64,000 nucleotides of DNA from Thauera humireducens. Its GTDB lineage: Bacteria > Pseudomonadota > Gammaproteobacteria > Burkholderiales > Rhodocyclaceae. Below the pieces are notes generated by a model that saw only the letters and a list, made by a program, of their open reading frames with translations, made no database searches and was not told the DNA's origin. Below, piece by piece: positions 34,781 to 43,533 of the stretch; position 1 is the stretch's first letter; each line of letters begins with the position of its first letter. A program made the position numbers and the translations under genes. The DNA lies in assembly GCF_001051995.2 (NCBI RefSeq), contig NZ_CP014646.1:496001-560000 (forward strand), read 5' to 3'.

Positions 34781-34786
34781 TGCCAT
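34755..34786. promoter_or_regulatory. 32-bp palindromic operator overlapping the Xre promoter
   Basis: Arms ATGGCATTAAAA (34755-34766) and TTTCAATGCCAT (34775-34786) are inverted repeats with a single mismatch across 12 bp, separated by CCATATGC. The palindrome covers the -35 and the edge of the -10 of the minus-strand promoter. That placement is what is expected for a repressor site bound by the adjacent Xre protein. Confidence 0.65.
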
Positions 34787-34934
34787 GTGTCTCTGCCGGC
34801 GGGTGGGCGTCGTAATGCCTGGTGCCAATCGGGCGGCGCCGCAGGAAACGGGGTGCTGCGTCGCGGCAAACCTTGCATGCGTGTCACATTCGAGGACAAG
34901 AATCGTGCAGGTTCCGATCCTGGGCAGCGCATTC

Positions 34935-36575
34935 ATGAGCATCAGACACAGTCTCGTATCCCTCATCGTCATCACCACTGCCTTGCTGATTTCGATCGGC
35001 GTGATCGGTGGCGGCCACTACCGTCATAACACCGAACTCATCCAGTCCCTGACCGACGATGCGATCCCCGGCGCATTGATTGCCGCCGACCTCAGTGCGG
35101 ACCTCAAGCAGGCCGAGCTTGAACTGATCAAGCTGGTCATTGCGCCGACGCCGGACATCATCGAAAGCGTTGAGCGCAGCCTGCGCGCCCAGCATGCGCT
35201 GCTGGGCGAACGCCTCCGGTCCCTCAGCCAGCTTCCCTCGTCACCGACGGAGCGCGCCCTGATCGAGCATGCATCGCAGCGGCTCGCGGACTATCAGGCC
35301 TCGACCGAGGACATCGTCGGCCTGGCGCGCTCGGGGCAGCGCCTGCTGGCCGAGGCAAGCCTTTACGCCAATGCGGCGGAATATGAGCGTGAGCTGCAGC
35401 AAGTGCTGGACACGCTGCGCATCGAGAAGCGCAGAAGCAAGGATCAGGTCGTCGAGGTGCTGGAAGCGGGGCTCGATAAGACGATCTGGGTGCTGGGCGG
35501 AGCGGGAGGCCTGACCCTGCTCGTGCTGATCGCGCTCGTCATGCGCCTGCATCGCAACATCGTCACGCCGCTGCGGGCGATGGAAGGCACCATGGGCGCC
35601 ATTGCGAACTCACTCGATTTCACCCAGCGTGTGCCGGTGACGCGAAATGACGAGATCGGTCAGTCGGTGCGGGCCTTCAATACGCTGCTCGATACCCTGC
35701 AGGCTAGCCTGGGGGCCATGATCGAGATCATCCGCAGCAACGAAGGTGCAACCGCCGAGATGCACCAATCGGCCCAGGTGGTTGCGCACATCGCCTCCGA
35801 AGGCAGCGGCTCGTCGAAACGTATCCAGCAAGCGGTGCGCTCGATACAGGAGCACATCCGGGAGATCGACCGGGAATCGCGTCAGGCCGGGCGGATCACC
35901 GAGGAGTCCAGCCAGGCGGCGACGTCGCGCAGTGCCGTCATCCGCGAGACGGCGAACCGCATCGAGGCGTTATCGACGTGCCTCGAAGGCGCGTCCGGTC
36001 AGGTGTTCACCCTGGCCCGGGAGGTAGGCGAGATTGAAAGCGTGGTGTCCGAAATTCGCCAGATTGCCGATCAGACGAACTTGCTGGCACTCAACGCGGC
36101 GATCGAGGCCGCCCGTGCAGGAGAAACCGGCCGGGGTTTCGCAGTGGTTGCGGATGAAGTGCGCAAGCTCGCCGAGCGCTCGGCCGCTGCGACGGAGTTG
36201 ATCAACCAGCGCCTCGGTCGCATCCACCATGCATCCCATGAGTCCACCGCGCTGATGGAGCAGGTCGGCGTTGAAATGGCGCACAGCGTCACCCTGGCGC
36301 GCTCGGCGGGAGAGGCGATCGAGAGCATTGAGCGTTCGGCGGTCGGGGTCATCGAAGTGGTCGGCGAGATCATTCGCCTGGTGCAGATCGGCCAGGGCTC
36401 GAGTTCCGAGATCGTCGAGCAAGTGGGCACCATCGACGTACTGCTCGATCAGGCCCATTCGGCGGCGCGCCATACGAAGGGTGCCGCCGACCGCATCCGC
36501 GATATCTCGGTCGAGCTGGTATCGATCGTGTCCCGCTTCCGCATCGAAACGGCAAGCGCATCGGCACGCGGGTGA
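34935..36575 (+). CDS. Methyl-accepting chemotaxis protein (copy 2)
   Basis: A 546-residue chemoreceptor with TM1 at 8-27, a helical periplasmic sensor domain, TM2 at about 183-203, HAMP, and the signalling tip [20 protein letters not shown] at about 372. It is paralogous to the receptor at 30092. The open frame extends upstream to 34755, but that extension would run through the operator/promoter of the divergent xre gene and lacks a transmembrane start, so the ATG at 34935 ([13 protein letters not shown]) is taken. A small ORF with a strong ribosome site follows 14 bp after its stop. Confidence 0.93.
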   Translation: MSIRHSLVSLIVITTALLISIGVIGGGHYRHNTELIQSLTDDAIPGALIAADLSADLKQAELELIKLVIAPTPDIIESVERSLRAQHALLGERLRSLSQLPSSPTERALIEHASQRLADYQASTEDIVGLARSGQRLLAEASLYANAAEYERELQQVLDTLRIEKRRSKDQVVEVLEAGLDKTIWVLGGAGGLTLLVLIALVMRLHRNIVTPLRAMEGTMGAIANSLDFTQRVPVTRNDEIGQSVRAFNTLLDTLQASLGAMIEIIRSNEGATAEMHQSAQVVAHIASEGSGSSKRIQQAVRSIQEHIREIDRESRQAGRITEESSQAATSRSAVIRETANRIEALSTCLEGASGQVFTLAREVGEIESVVSEIRQIADQTNLLALNAAIEAARAGETGRGFAVVADEVRKLAERSAAATELINQRLGRIHHASHESTALMEQVGVEMAHSVTLARSAGEAIESIERSAVGVIEVVGEIIRLVQIGQGSSSEIVEQVGTIDVLLDQAHSAARHTKGAADRIRDISVELVSIVSRFRIETASASARG

Positions 36576-36589
36576 GTGCTGGGAGGCTG

Positions 36590-36736
36590 ATGCAAGACCG
36601 GAAGGTGGCGCGCCGGCACGGGGTGATCCCGATCTCGGCGGCAGAGGCGGCCGTGGTGTGGTGCCATTTGCCGGGCGGCTTCTTCGATGTGACGGCGAAA
36701 CGTCGGCTGATCGCCGACGGTCCATTTTCCTGCTGA
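36590..36736 (+). CDS. Possible 48-residue protein downstream of the chemoreceptor
   Basis: A short frame with a GGGAGG box (36581-36586) close before its ATG. The product is basic at the N-terminus (QDRKVARRHGVIPIS), with a central AEAAVVWCHLPGGFFDV segment. It ends 1 bp before the stop of the convergent ssuB. The family is unknown and coding status is unproven; the ribosome site and operon position are the only support. Confidence 0.35.
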   Translation: MQDRKVARRHGVIPISAAEAAVVWCHLPGGFFDVTAKRRLIADGPFSC

Positions 36737-37591
36737 TCACGCAGCCCAACGCCAGGCATTGAAGGGCGGCGCCAGTGGCTGCGTGACCTCTTCGAGCGGC
36801 GGATGCTGCAGCACCCGCCGGAGAATGCGGTCTTCCAGCGCGGTGAAATCCGTGATCGCGCGCTCGCGCGGGCGGTCAAGTGGCACGGCCAGGTCGAGTG
36901 CCAGCTCGCTGTCCTCGATCAGCAGCACGCGATCAGCCAGGGCAATGGCCTCGGACACGTCGTGGGTGACGAGCAGGGCGGTAAAGCCTTGTGTCTGCCA
37001 CAGGCGTTCGATCAGCGTATGCATCTCGATGCGAGTCAGTGCGTCGAGCGCGCCCAGCGGCTCATCGAGCAACAGCAGGCGGGGCTTGTGGATCAGTGCG
37101 CGGGCGAGGGCGACACGCTGGCGCTGTCCCCCGGACAGCCGTGAGGGCCACTCATCGGCGCGGTCGCTCAGGCCGACGTCGGCCAAGGCGGTCAGGGCCG
37201 CGGCACGTCGTTCGCGTGCCGAGCCGGGCAGGCCGAGGGCGACGTTGTCGGCGACGGTCTTCCACGGCAGCAGGCGCGCGTCCTGGAACATGATGCGTAT
37301 CGCGTCGTGCGTCTCCCGTAGGGGGCGGCCATCGATCGCAATCGTCCCTGCCGTCGGCGACTCCAGGCCGGCCAACAGGCGCAGAAGGGTGCTCTTGCCG
37401 CAACCGCTGCGCCCGACGAGGGCGACGAACTGGCCGGCTGGGATGTCCAGGTCCAGGGACTGCAGGACCTGGCGGTCTCCATAGTGCTTGCTCAGGCCTT
37501 GCAGGCCGATGCGCACGCCGGTGGGGCGATGCGTCGCCGCACCGGTGGGCGCGGCCAGGGCGCGCACTTCATTCGAGTCGATGATGCCCAT
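36737..37591 (-). CDS. ssuB: Aliphatic sulfonate ABC transporter, ATP-binding protein (copy 1)
   Basis: A 284-residue ABC ATPase. Walker A is [10 protein letters not shown], the Q-loop [10 protein letters not shown], the signature [15 protein letters not shown], and Walker [13 protein letters not shown], with switch H in [13 protein letters not shown] and the overall pattern are typical of the SsuB/TauB/NrtD group. A GGAG lies about 8 bp before the ATG at 37591; the open frame upstream overlaps the permease gene and is a shadow. It is the last gene of ssuADCB and energises sulfonate uptake. Confidence 0.92.
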   Translation of the reverse strand: MGIIDSNEVRALAAPTGAATHRPTGVRIGLQGLSKHYGDRQVLQSLDLDIPAGQFVALVGRSGCGKSTLLRLLAGLESPTAGTIAIDGRPLRETHDAIRIMFQDARLLPWKTVADNVALGLPGSARERRAAALTALADVGLSDRADEWPSRLSGGQRQRVALARALIHKPRLLLLDEPLGALDALTRIEMHTLIERLWQTQGFTALLVTHDVSEAIALADRVLLIEDSELALDLAVPLDRPRERAITDFTALEDRILRRVLQHPPLEEVTQPLAPPFNAWRWAA

Positions 37592-37629
37592 CGAGGGTTC
37601 TCCAGGGTCGTGGTGACAGCGGGCGGGTG

Positions 37630-38421
37630 TCAGTGCCCGGCGTAGGCCGTGTTCCAGCGCAGCAGTCGCCGCTCCAGCAGCCGAGCGGCGACGTCTGCCA
37701 GCTTGCCCAGCACGGCGTAGAGCAGGATGGCGGCGACGACGATGTCGGTCTGCAGGAACTCGCGGGCGTTCATGGCCATGTAGCCGATGCCGGAGCTGGC
37801 GGCGATGGTCTCGGCGACGATCAGCGTCAGCCACATGAAGCCGAGCGCGTAACGCACTCCGACCAGGATGCTGGGCAGCGCGCCGGGCAGGATCACGTGA
37901 CGGAACAGCGACCAGCCCGACAGGCCGTAGGAGCGCCCCATCTCCACCAGCGCAGCATCCACCGAGCGGATGCCGTGGAAGGTGTTCAGGTACACCGGGA
38001 AGAACACGCCCAGCGCGACCAGGAACAGCTTGCCTTCCTCGCCGATGCCGAACCACAGGATTACCAGCGGGATGAGCGCGAGGTGAGGCACGTTGCGCAC
38101 CATCTGCAGCGTGGTGTCGAACAGGTTTTCCGCCAGACGGTAGCCGCCGTTGATGAGGCCGAAGAAGAAGCCGATACCGCCGCCGATGGCGAAGCCGATC
38201 GCCGCGCGCACGAAGCTGGCCTGCAGATGCACGAACAACTCGCCGGAGGCGGCCAGAGTCCAGGTTGCGGCCAACACGGCCGAGGGCGCGGGCAGGATCC
38301 GCGTGGACAACCAGCCAAGCTGGGCGGCGACCTGCCAGCCTGCGAGGATGGCGAAAGGGACCAGCCAGGGGCCGACGCGGCGCAGCGCACGGCCTGCGGC
38401 AAATGGTTTCGGAGTGGTCAC
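37630..38421 (-). CDS. ssuC: Aliphatic sulfonate ABC transporter, permease (copy 1)
   Basis: A 263-residue BPD-type permease with about six helices and the EAA-like loop [39 protein letters not shown] at 38421 is taken as start because it follows a GGGGACAG box, begins TTPKPF and lies 16 bp after the ssuD stop; upstream ATGs would fall inside ssuD. It forms the inner-membrane channel of the SsuABC importer. Confidence 0.9.
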   Translation of the reverse strand: MTTPKPFAAGRALRRVGPWLVPFAILAGWQVAAQLGWLSTRILPAPSAVLAATWTLAASGELFVHLQASFVRAAIGFAIGGGIGFFFGLINGGYRLAENLFDTTLQMVRNVPHLALIPLVILWFGIGEEGKLFLVALGVFFPVYLNTFHGIRSVDAALVEMGRSYGLSGWSLFRHVILPGALPSILVGVRYALGFMWLTLIVAETIAASSGIGYMAMNAREFLQTDIVVAAILLYAVLGKLADVAARLLERRLLRWNTAYAGH

Positions 38422-38437
38422 GGTCGCTGTCCCCGGG

Positions 38438-39613
38438 TCAGCTTTGCGCAGCCTTGGGCGCCTGCGCATAGCCGACGATCTCGCCCATCGGCGCGACGCG
38501 GCGCCTGGATGCGCCAGGTGGCGCCAGCTGGGCAGTGTCGCGGCCGGCCAGCGGCAAGTGGGGGAAGACCAGCTCGGCGAAGCGGTAGGCCTCTTCCAGG
38601 TGCGGATAGCCGGACAGCACGAAGGTGTCGGCCCCGAGCGCGGCGTATTCCTTGATGCGCTCGGCGATGATCTTGCCGTTGCCCACCAGGGCGGTGCCCG
38701 CGCCGCCTCGCACCAGCCCGACGCCCGCCCACAGGTTAGGGGCGATTTCAAGCTTGCTGCGGTCGCCGCCGTGCAGTTCGCGCATGCGGCGCTGGCCTTC
38801 GGAGTCCATCTGGCCGAGCGCGCGCTGTGCGGTGGCGATGGTGTCGTCGTCGAGCTGGCTGATCAGTTCGTCCGCTGCCTGCCAGGCTGCCGCCTCGGTC
38901 TCGCGCGGGATCACGTGCAAGCGCATGCCGAACCGCACCTGACGGCCTTCCTTCTCGGCGCGCTCTCTGACATCGGCGAACTTTCGCGCCACCTCGGACG
39001 GCGGTTCGCCCCAGGACAGGTAAAGCTCGACATGTCTGGCTGCGGTGTCGTGCGCGCGGTTCGAGGAGCCGCCGAAGTAAAGCGGCGGATACGGCTGCTG
39101 CACCGCCGGGAAGAGCTGGCGCGCGCCCTTGACCTCGACATGCCGGCCCTTGTAGTCGACCGTTTCGCCTGCCAGCAGGCGCTTCCATACCTCGAGGAAC
39201 TCGTCGGCATGATCGTAGCGTTCGTCGTGGCCCAGGAAGATGCCGTCGGCCTCGAGATCAGAGGAGTCGCCGCCGGCCACGAGATTGATCAGCAGCCGGC
39301 CATCGGACAGGCGGTCGAAGGTGGCGGTCTGGCGCGCGGCAACGGTCGGCGACGTGGTGGCCGGCCGCAGTGCGACCAGGAATTTCAGCGTGCGCGTGAC
39401 CGGGATCAGGCTGGAGGCCACCACCCAGGCGTCCTCGCAGGCACGCCCGGTCGGAATCAGCACGCCGCCGTAGCCCAGGCTGTCGGCCGCCTGTGCGATC
39501 TGCTTCAGGTAATCGTGGTCGACTGCGCGTGCGCCGTGCGCGGAGCCGAGGTAGCGTCCGTCACCGTGGGTTGGCAGGAACCAGAAGATGTCGAGTGGCT
39601 TATGTTGAGGCAT
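38438..39613 (-). CDS. ssuD: FMNH2-dependent alkanesulfonate monooxygenase (copy 1)
   Basis: A 391-residue luciferase-like TIM-barrel enzyme. It begins [17 protein letters not shown] and contains the SsuD active-site region [15 protein letters not shown] and the flexible-loop/Arg region [14 protein letters not shown]. With reduced FMN from an SsuE-type reductase it splits C1 and longer alkanesulfonates into aldehyde and sulfite. No reductase gene is in this operon; the nearest (53062) lies in another sulfur operon of the window. It is about 60% similar by eye to the copy at 51904. Confidence 0.93.
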   Translation of the reverse strand: MPQHKPLDIFWFLPTHGDGRYLGSAHGARAVDHDYLKQIAQAADSLGYGGVLIPTGRACEDAWVVASSLIPVTRTLKFLVALRPATTSPTVAARQTATFDRLSDGRLLINLVAGGDSSDLEADGIFLGHDERYDHADEFLEVWKRLLAGETVDYKGRHVEVKGARQLFPAVQQPYPPLYFGGSSNRAHDTAARHVELYLSWGEPPSEVARKFADVRERAEKEGRQVRFGMRLHVIPRETEAAAWQAADELISQLDDDTIATAQRALGQMDSEGQRRMRELHGGDRSKLEIAPNLWAGVGLVRGGAGTALVGNGKIIAERIKEYAALGADTFVLSGYPHLEEAYRFAELVFPHLPLAGRDTAQLAPPGASRRRVAPMGEIVGYAQAPKAAQS

Positions 39614-39639
39614 GGTGGAGGTCCGGTTTCGTGGATCAA

Positions 39640-40611
39640 TCAGTGTGCCGGACGCCACACGACCGATGCGACGTCGAGCTTTTTCGGGATCAGCTTCAGC
39701 CCGGTGAGGGTGTCGGCCATCTGCTGCTGGTGGCGGATCACATCGTCGGTCAGTGGCTTGACGCCATAGCCGTAGCGCGAGATCGACACAGCGGCCACGT
39801 CGACCGGCAGGCCGATCTGCGGCGCAACGATGGCGGCGGCCTCCGCCTGGTTGCCGCCGACCCACTCCCCGGTTTCGTTGATCGCCTCCAGGGCGGAGGC
39901 CAGCACCTGCGGATGCTTCTGTACGAAGGGGCGTGAGGCGATGTAGAAGTTGTAGTTGTTCGCGATGCCCGTGCCGTCGGCCAGGATGCGCGCATCGAGT
40001 TGCGCTTCGGCCGCAGCCCCGAAGGGGTCCCAGATCACCCACGCGTCGACCGCGCCGCGCTCGAAGGCAGCGCGGGCGTCGGCCGGCGGCAGGAACGCCA
40101 CCTCGACATCGCTGTACTTCAGATTGACCGATTCCAGCGCCTTCACCAGCAGGTAATGCACGTTGGAGCCTTTGTTCAGCACCACGCGCCTGCCTTTCAG
40201 ATCGGCCAGCGACTTGATCGGAGAATCCTTCGGTACGAGCACCTTCTCCGCGCGTGGCGCGGGTGGTTCGTTGCCGACATAGACGAGGTCCGCGCCTGCA
40301 GCCTGGGCGAACACCGGCGGCGTCTCGCCGACCACGCCCAGGTCGATGCTGCCGACGTTGAGCCCCTCGAGCATCTGCGGGCCGGCAGGGAATTCGGTCC
40401 ACGTTACCTTCACGCCCTCGGCCTTCAGGCGTGCTTCGAGATTGCCGCGCGCCTTTACGATCGAGAGTGTCGAGCCCTTCTGCCAGCCGATGCGGATCTC
40501 GGGGGTGTTGGCGAGCGCAGCAGGGGTCGAGAGCGCGATCGGTGCTGCCGCTGCTGCGAGCAGCCCCTTGAGAACGGAACGCCGAGAGAGGGCGCTGGAC
40601 GAAGTGGACAT
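39640..40611 (-). CDS. ssuA: Aliphatic sulfonate-binding periplasmic protein (copy 1)
   Basis: A 323-residue type II binding protein. A twin-arginine leader ([16 protein letters not shown]) ends at ALA before residue 30, and then SsuA features follow: [41 protein letters not shown] and [17 protein letters not shown]. An AGGAG box about 6 bp upstream fixes the ATG at 40611. It delivers sulfonates to SsuBC. It heads the ssuADCB operon, and a 30-bp element shared with the operon at 50869 lies about 100 bp upstream. Confidence 0.93.
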   Translation of the reverse strand: MSTSSSALSRRSVLKGLLAAAAAPIALSTPAALANTPEIRIGWQKGSTLSIVKARGNLEARLKAEGVKVTWTEFPAGPQMLEGLNVGSIDLGVVGETPPVFAQAAGADLVYVGNEPPAPRAEKVLVPKDSPIKSLADLKGRRVVLNKGSNVHYLLVKALESVNLKYSDVEVAFLPPADARAAFERGAVDAWVIWDPFGAAAEAQLDARILADGTGIANNYNFYIASRPFVQKHPQVLASALEAINETGEWVGGNQAEAAAIVAPQIGLPVDVAAVSISRYGYGVKPLTDDVIRHQQQMADTLTGLKLIPKKLDVASVVWRPAH

Positions 40612-40707
40612 GATTGGACTCCTGATGTGTGTCGGGGAAGGGGGCCGTGGCCGACGGGTCTGTGGGCCCGGTTGTCGGAGCGCATTAGACGACGCGTTCA
40701 GCCCGCC

Positions 40708-40737
40708 ATCGAACCAAGAAAAACCGCTTTGCTTATC
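40708..40737 (-). promoter_or_regulatory. Shared 30-bp sulfur-operon element, copy A (upstream of ssuADCB)
   Basis: On the minus strand it reads GATAAGCAAAGC, GG, then TTTTTCTTGGTTCGAT. The same element with 28 of 30 identical bases lies at 50924-50953 upstream of another sulfur-type operon in the same orientation. Strict conservation between otherwise unrelated intergenic regions marks it as a regulator site. A LysR-type sulfur regulator (CysB, Cbl or SsuR) is the likely binder, by analogy with known ssu control in Proteobacteria. Confidence 0.65.
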
Positions 40738-40853
40738 GACGGTCTCGTGGAATCGTTTGCAGATTCCGGTCTTTGGCCGTTGGCGAATGCAATCGCCAGG
40801 CGCTTTGGCGCGCGCGTCCGCACGGCGGGGCAGACTCATTCAAGGAAGTATCC

Positions 40854-40940
40854 ATGGCGGATTTCCTGGGCAGTTTCCTGCTGGCGGCCGCGCTGACGCC
40901 GGGGCATGCGCTGTCGGCCGTCCCTAATCGACAAGCCTGA
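40854..40940 (+). CDS. Possible 28-residue leader-like peptide upstream of the sulfide dehydrogenase genes
   Basis: A short ORF preceded by CAAGGAAG about 5 bp before its ATG. The product starts ADFLGSFLLAAALTPGHALS, which resembles a free signal-peptide or hydrophobic leader. It ends 82 bp before the cytochrome start. It could be a leader peptide, a remnant of a lost gene, or chance; coding is not proven. Confidence 0.3.
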   Translation: MADFLGSFLLAAALTPGHALSAVPNRQA

Positions 40941-41022
40941 ATACCTCAGCAGAATTTCTTCGTTGGGTTTCGTCGGCGGATAAGAGAGCATCCGCCGCCT
41001 CGACTCTTTGCGGAGAATTCAC

Positions 41023-41343
41023 ATGCGCGCTCCCGTTCGCGCCCTTGGCGCCGTTGTTGCGGCCTCGGCGCTTCTTTCAACTTCCCCGGTACAGGCCGAG
41101 GCGGGCGACCGCCAGGTGCGCGTCTGGGCGGCGACTTGCGCCGCCTGCCATGGCACGGATGGCCATGCCCAGGCCGGCATGACGAGTCTGGCTGGACGTG
41201 ACGCCGACGATCTCTACGCGCTGCTCAGCGACTTCAAGAGCGGTGTTCGCCCGGCGACGGTCATGCACCAGCACGCCAAAGGGTATTCCGACGATGAACT
41301 GAAGCGGCTGGCCCAGTGGTTTGCCGCCCAACCGAAGCGCTGA
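41023..41343 (+). CDS. fccA: Monohaem cytochrome c subunit of sulfide dehydrogenase
   Basis: A 106-residue protein with a signal peptide cleaved after VQA (about 25) and one c-type haem site CAACH (39-43). M81 in ATVMHQHAKGYSD is the likely sixth ligand. It is located 11 bp upstream of the flavoprotein gene, so it is the electron-accepting haem subunit of a flavocytochrome c sulfide dehydrogenase, in the periplasm. It is small (class I, single haem) compared with the dihaem FccA of Allochromatium. GGAG lies 7-8 bp before the ATG at 41023. Confidence 0.88.
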   Translation: MRAPVRALGAVVAASALLSTSPVQAEAGDRQVRVWAATCAACHGTDGHAQAGMTSLAGRDADDLYALLSDFKSGVRPATVMHQHAKGYSDDELKRLAQWFAAQPKR

Positions 41344-41354
41344 GGTGGATGCTC

Positions 41355-42638
41355 ATGAATACGATTGATCGCCGCGGATTCATCAAGGCTTCCGCCGGTC
41401 TGGCGGCTGCACTGGGCGCTGGCCTCGGCGCCGGTGCGTGCGCGACACCGGTGGGGCGCGCGTCGCTGGGGCGCGTCGTCGTCATCGGCGGCGGCTTCGG
41501 CGGCGCCACGGCCGCCAAATATCTGAAGAAGTGGGAGCCCCGCCTCGAGGTCACGCTGGTTGAACGCAACCAGAATTTCGTCTCCTGCCCGATCAGCAAC
41601 CTGGTGCTGGCCGGTGTCAAGCAGATCGAGGACATCACCATCGCCTACGACGGCCTGGCCAAGTACGGCGTACGCCTTGTGCGCGACGAGGCCGTGGCCA
41701 TCGATGTCGACAAGCGCGAGGTTCGACTCGCCAAGGGCGACCCGTTGCCGTGGGACCGGCTCATCGTCGCGCCCGGCATCGATTTCCTCTACGACCAGAT
41801 TCCCGGTCTCGACAGCGTCGAGGCGCAGCAGCAGGTCCTGCATGCGTGGAAGGCAGGGGCGCAGACCGTAGCGCTGCGCAAGCGTCTCGAAGAGTTGCCC
41901 GATGGTGGCGTCTTCGCGATCTCGATCCCGAAGGCGCCCTACCGTTGCCCGCCGGGACCGTACGAGCGCGCCAGCGTGATCGCCAACTATTTCAAGCAGC
42001 ACAAGCCGCACGCCAAGGTGCTGATCCTCGACGGCAACCCGGACATCACCTCGAAGAAGGCGCTGTTCCTGCAGGCCTGGGAGGAGCGCTACAAGGGCAT
42101 CATCGAGTACCGTCCGAACAGCGTGCTGCAGGATTTCGACCTGCGCGGCAATGTCGCGAAGCTCGAGTTCGACACTGTTCGGGCCGACCTCTTCAACGTC
42201 ATTCCACCGCAGCGCAGCGGACGTATCGCCACCCCTTTAGCCAATGTCGGAGGCCGTTGGGCAGGCGTCGATTTCCGCAGCTTCGAATCGACCGCCGTTC
42301 CAGGCGTGCATGTGATCGGTGATGCGACGGCTTCGGCGCCCGGCATGCCGAAGTCCGGCTTCATGGCCAACAACCACGCCAAGGTGGCGGCGGATGCGGT
42401 CATCGCCAGCCTCACCGGACTCCCGCCGAATCCGACGCCGATCATCGCCAACACCTGCTACAGCTTCGTTTCCGATCGCGACGTGGTGCATGTGGCCTCG
42501 GTGCACAAGTTCGATACGCAGGAAAACACGCTCCTGCCGGTCAAGGGTGCGGGCGGGCTATCCGCGGTCGCCAACGATCTCGAAGGCAAATACGCACTGG
42601 CCTGGGCCCGCAACATCTGGGCCGATGCGCTGACCTGA
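41355..42638 (+). CDS. fccB: Flavocytochrome c sulfide dehydrogenase, flavoprotein subunit
   Basis: A 427-residue FAD protein with a Tat leader (DRRGFIKASAG, cut near residue 30) and dinucleotide motif VVVIGGGFGGATAAKYL. C78 in NFVSCPISN matches the cysteine that holds FAD covalently in FccB. C198 (YRCPPGPYER) and C368 (NTCYSFVS) match the redox disulfide. It oxidises sulfide to sulfur species in the periplasm and passes electrons to the cytochrome encoded just before it. The ATG at 41355 is preferred over 41349 by spacing from GAGG. Confidence 0.93.
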   Translation: MNTIDRRGFIKASAGLAAALGAGLGAGACATPVGRASLGRVVVIGGGFGGATAAKYLKKWEPRLEVTLVERNQNFVSCPISNLVLAGVKQIEDITIAYDGLAKYGVRLVRDEAVAIDVDKREVRLAKGDPLPWDRLIVAPGIDFLYDQIPGLDSVEAQQQVLHAWKAGAQTVALRKRLEELPDGGVFAISIPKAPYRCPPGPYERASVIANYFKQHKPHAKVLILDGNPDITSKKALFLQAWEERYKGIIEYRPNSVLQDFDLRGNVAKLEFDTVRADLFNVIPPQRSGRIATPLANVGGRWAGVDFRSFESTAVPGVHVIGDATASAPGMPKSGFMANNHAKVAADAVIASLTGLPPNPTPIIANTCYSFVSDRDVVHVASVHKFDTQENTLLPVKGAGGLSAVANDLEGKYALAWARNIWADALT

Positions 42639-42673
42639 TCCGCGATTTAAACTTGCTGGCAGAGGAGGTAGGA

Positions 42674-43522
42674 ATGGAAGACCAAGCCGACGGCGTGCAG
42701 CCGGCCCTTGCGCAGCGCGCGCGGGCATTTCTCGACCGCTTGCCGCTCGGGCGCGGGGGCGGGCGACAGTTGCGCCGACTGTCGGAAGGTGGCGTGGTGG
42801 GCGACTGGTTCGGCTGCGAACTGTCGAGTGTCTTCCAGCCGATCGTGCGGCCCGCCGACGGTAGCACGATCGGCTACGAGGCCTATCTGCGCATCCTTGG
42901 CAGCGGCGAGCGCGCACTTTCGCCGTGGGCCCTGTTCTCCTCGAACGCGGACGATGACCGCCTGGTGGCGCTGGATCGCCTGGCGCGGACCGTCCATGCG
43001 CTGAACTTCCTGGCCTCGGTCGAAGGTGACGGCTTGCTCTTCCTCAACGTTCACGGCCGCCTGCTGGCCGCCGTCAGCAGCGACCACGGTGCTGCATTCC
43101 GCAAGGTGGTCGATGCGCTGGGCCTGCCGCCGGAGCGTATCGTCATCGAGACTCCGCTCGAGGCCAGCAGCCAGCCGGACCTGCTGGCCTTTGTCCTGCG
43201 AAACTACCGCAACAACGGCTTCCAGGTTGCCATCAATGTCGAGTCGCCGATGCAGTGGCAGACCCTCTCCGGCCTGGTGCCGGCGCAGTTCGTGAAAATC
43301 GACAGCGCTCGCCTGTTCATTGCCGAAGACTGGCAGGCGCGCCTGGGGTGGCTGGTGAGCTTGCGCGAACGTGCGAACGTCGTCGTGACGCGACTCGAGC
43401 ACAAACTGGACGGTGTTCCGGATGAGACCCTGCTCGCCCAAGGGTACGCCTATGGCCTGCCGGCCCCGCGCGCTGCGATCACGCGCGCGGAGCGCTACGC
43501 CCTCGATCGCTTCGCCTTCTAA
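42674..43522 (+). CDS. Degenerate EAL-domain protein
   Basis: A 282-residue protein. The EAL fold is recognisable from about residue 45: FQPIVRP, LFLNVHGRLL, RIVIETP and FVKIDSARL. The catalytic motif EALLR reads EAYLR (69-73), and the DDFGTG metal motif is replaced by INVESP, so the two essential aspartates are missing. It should not cleave c-di-GMP but might bind it or a partner. AGGAGG (42663-42668) is a strong ribosome site. It is co-oriented with fccAB (35-bp gap) and the next FAD gene (11-bp gap). Confidence 0.82.
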   Translation: MEDQADGVQPALAQRARAFLDRLPLGRGGGRQLRRLSEGGVVGDWFGCELSSVFQPIVRPADGSTIGYEAYLRILGSGERALSPWALFSSNADDDRLVALDRLARTVHALNFLASVEGDGLLFLNVHGRLLAAVSSDHGAAFRKVVDALGLPPERIVIETPLEASSQPDLLAFVLRNYRNNGFQVAINVESPMQWQTLSGLVPAQFVKIDSARLFIAEDWQARLGWLVSLRERANVVVTRLEHKLDGVPDETLLAQGYAYGLPAPRAAITRAERYALDRFAF

Positions 43523-43533
43523 AGGGTACGACG

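Larger units (their letters stand above)
40612..41022. other. Divergent intergenic region between ssuA and the cytochrome c gene
   Basis: This 411-bp gap holds, from left to right, the ssuA ribosome site, the shared 30-bp element (40708-40737), a dyad GGAATC-N7-GATTCC (40749-40767) of unknown meaning, a possible 28-codon ORF (40854-40940), and the ribosome site of the cytochrome gene. No other gene is visible. Confidence 0.6.

Noticed and set aside
34755..34934. Extended N-terminus for the second chemoreceptor
   Set aside because: It would make the xre promoter/operator coding and gives a receptor with a 60-residue cytoplasmic extension not seen in its paralogue.
34880..34934. Flagellar sigma-28 promoter before the second chemoreceptor
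   Set aside because: CCGAT occurs (34914-34918) but the matching -35 box has almost no consensus bases.
40749..40767. Dyad GGAATC-N7-GATTCC in the ssuA-fccA gap
   Set aside because: Occurs once, with 6-bp arms and no second copy at another sulfur operon; chance cannot be excluded.
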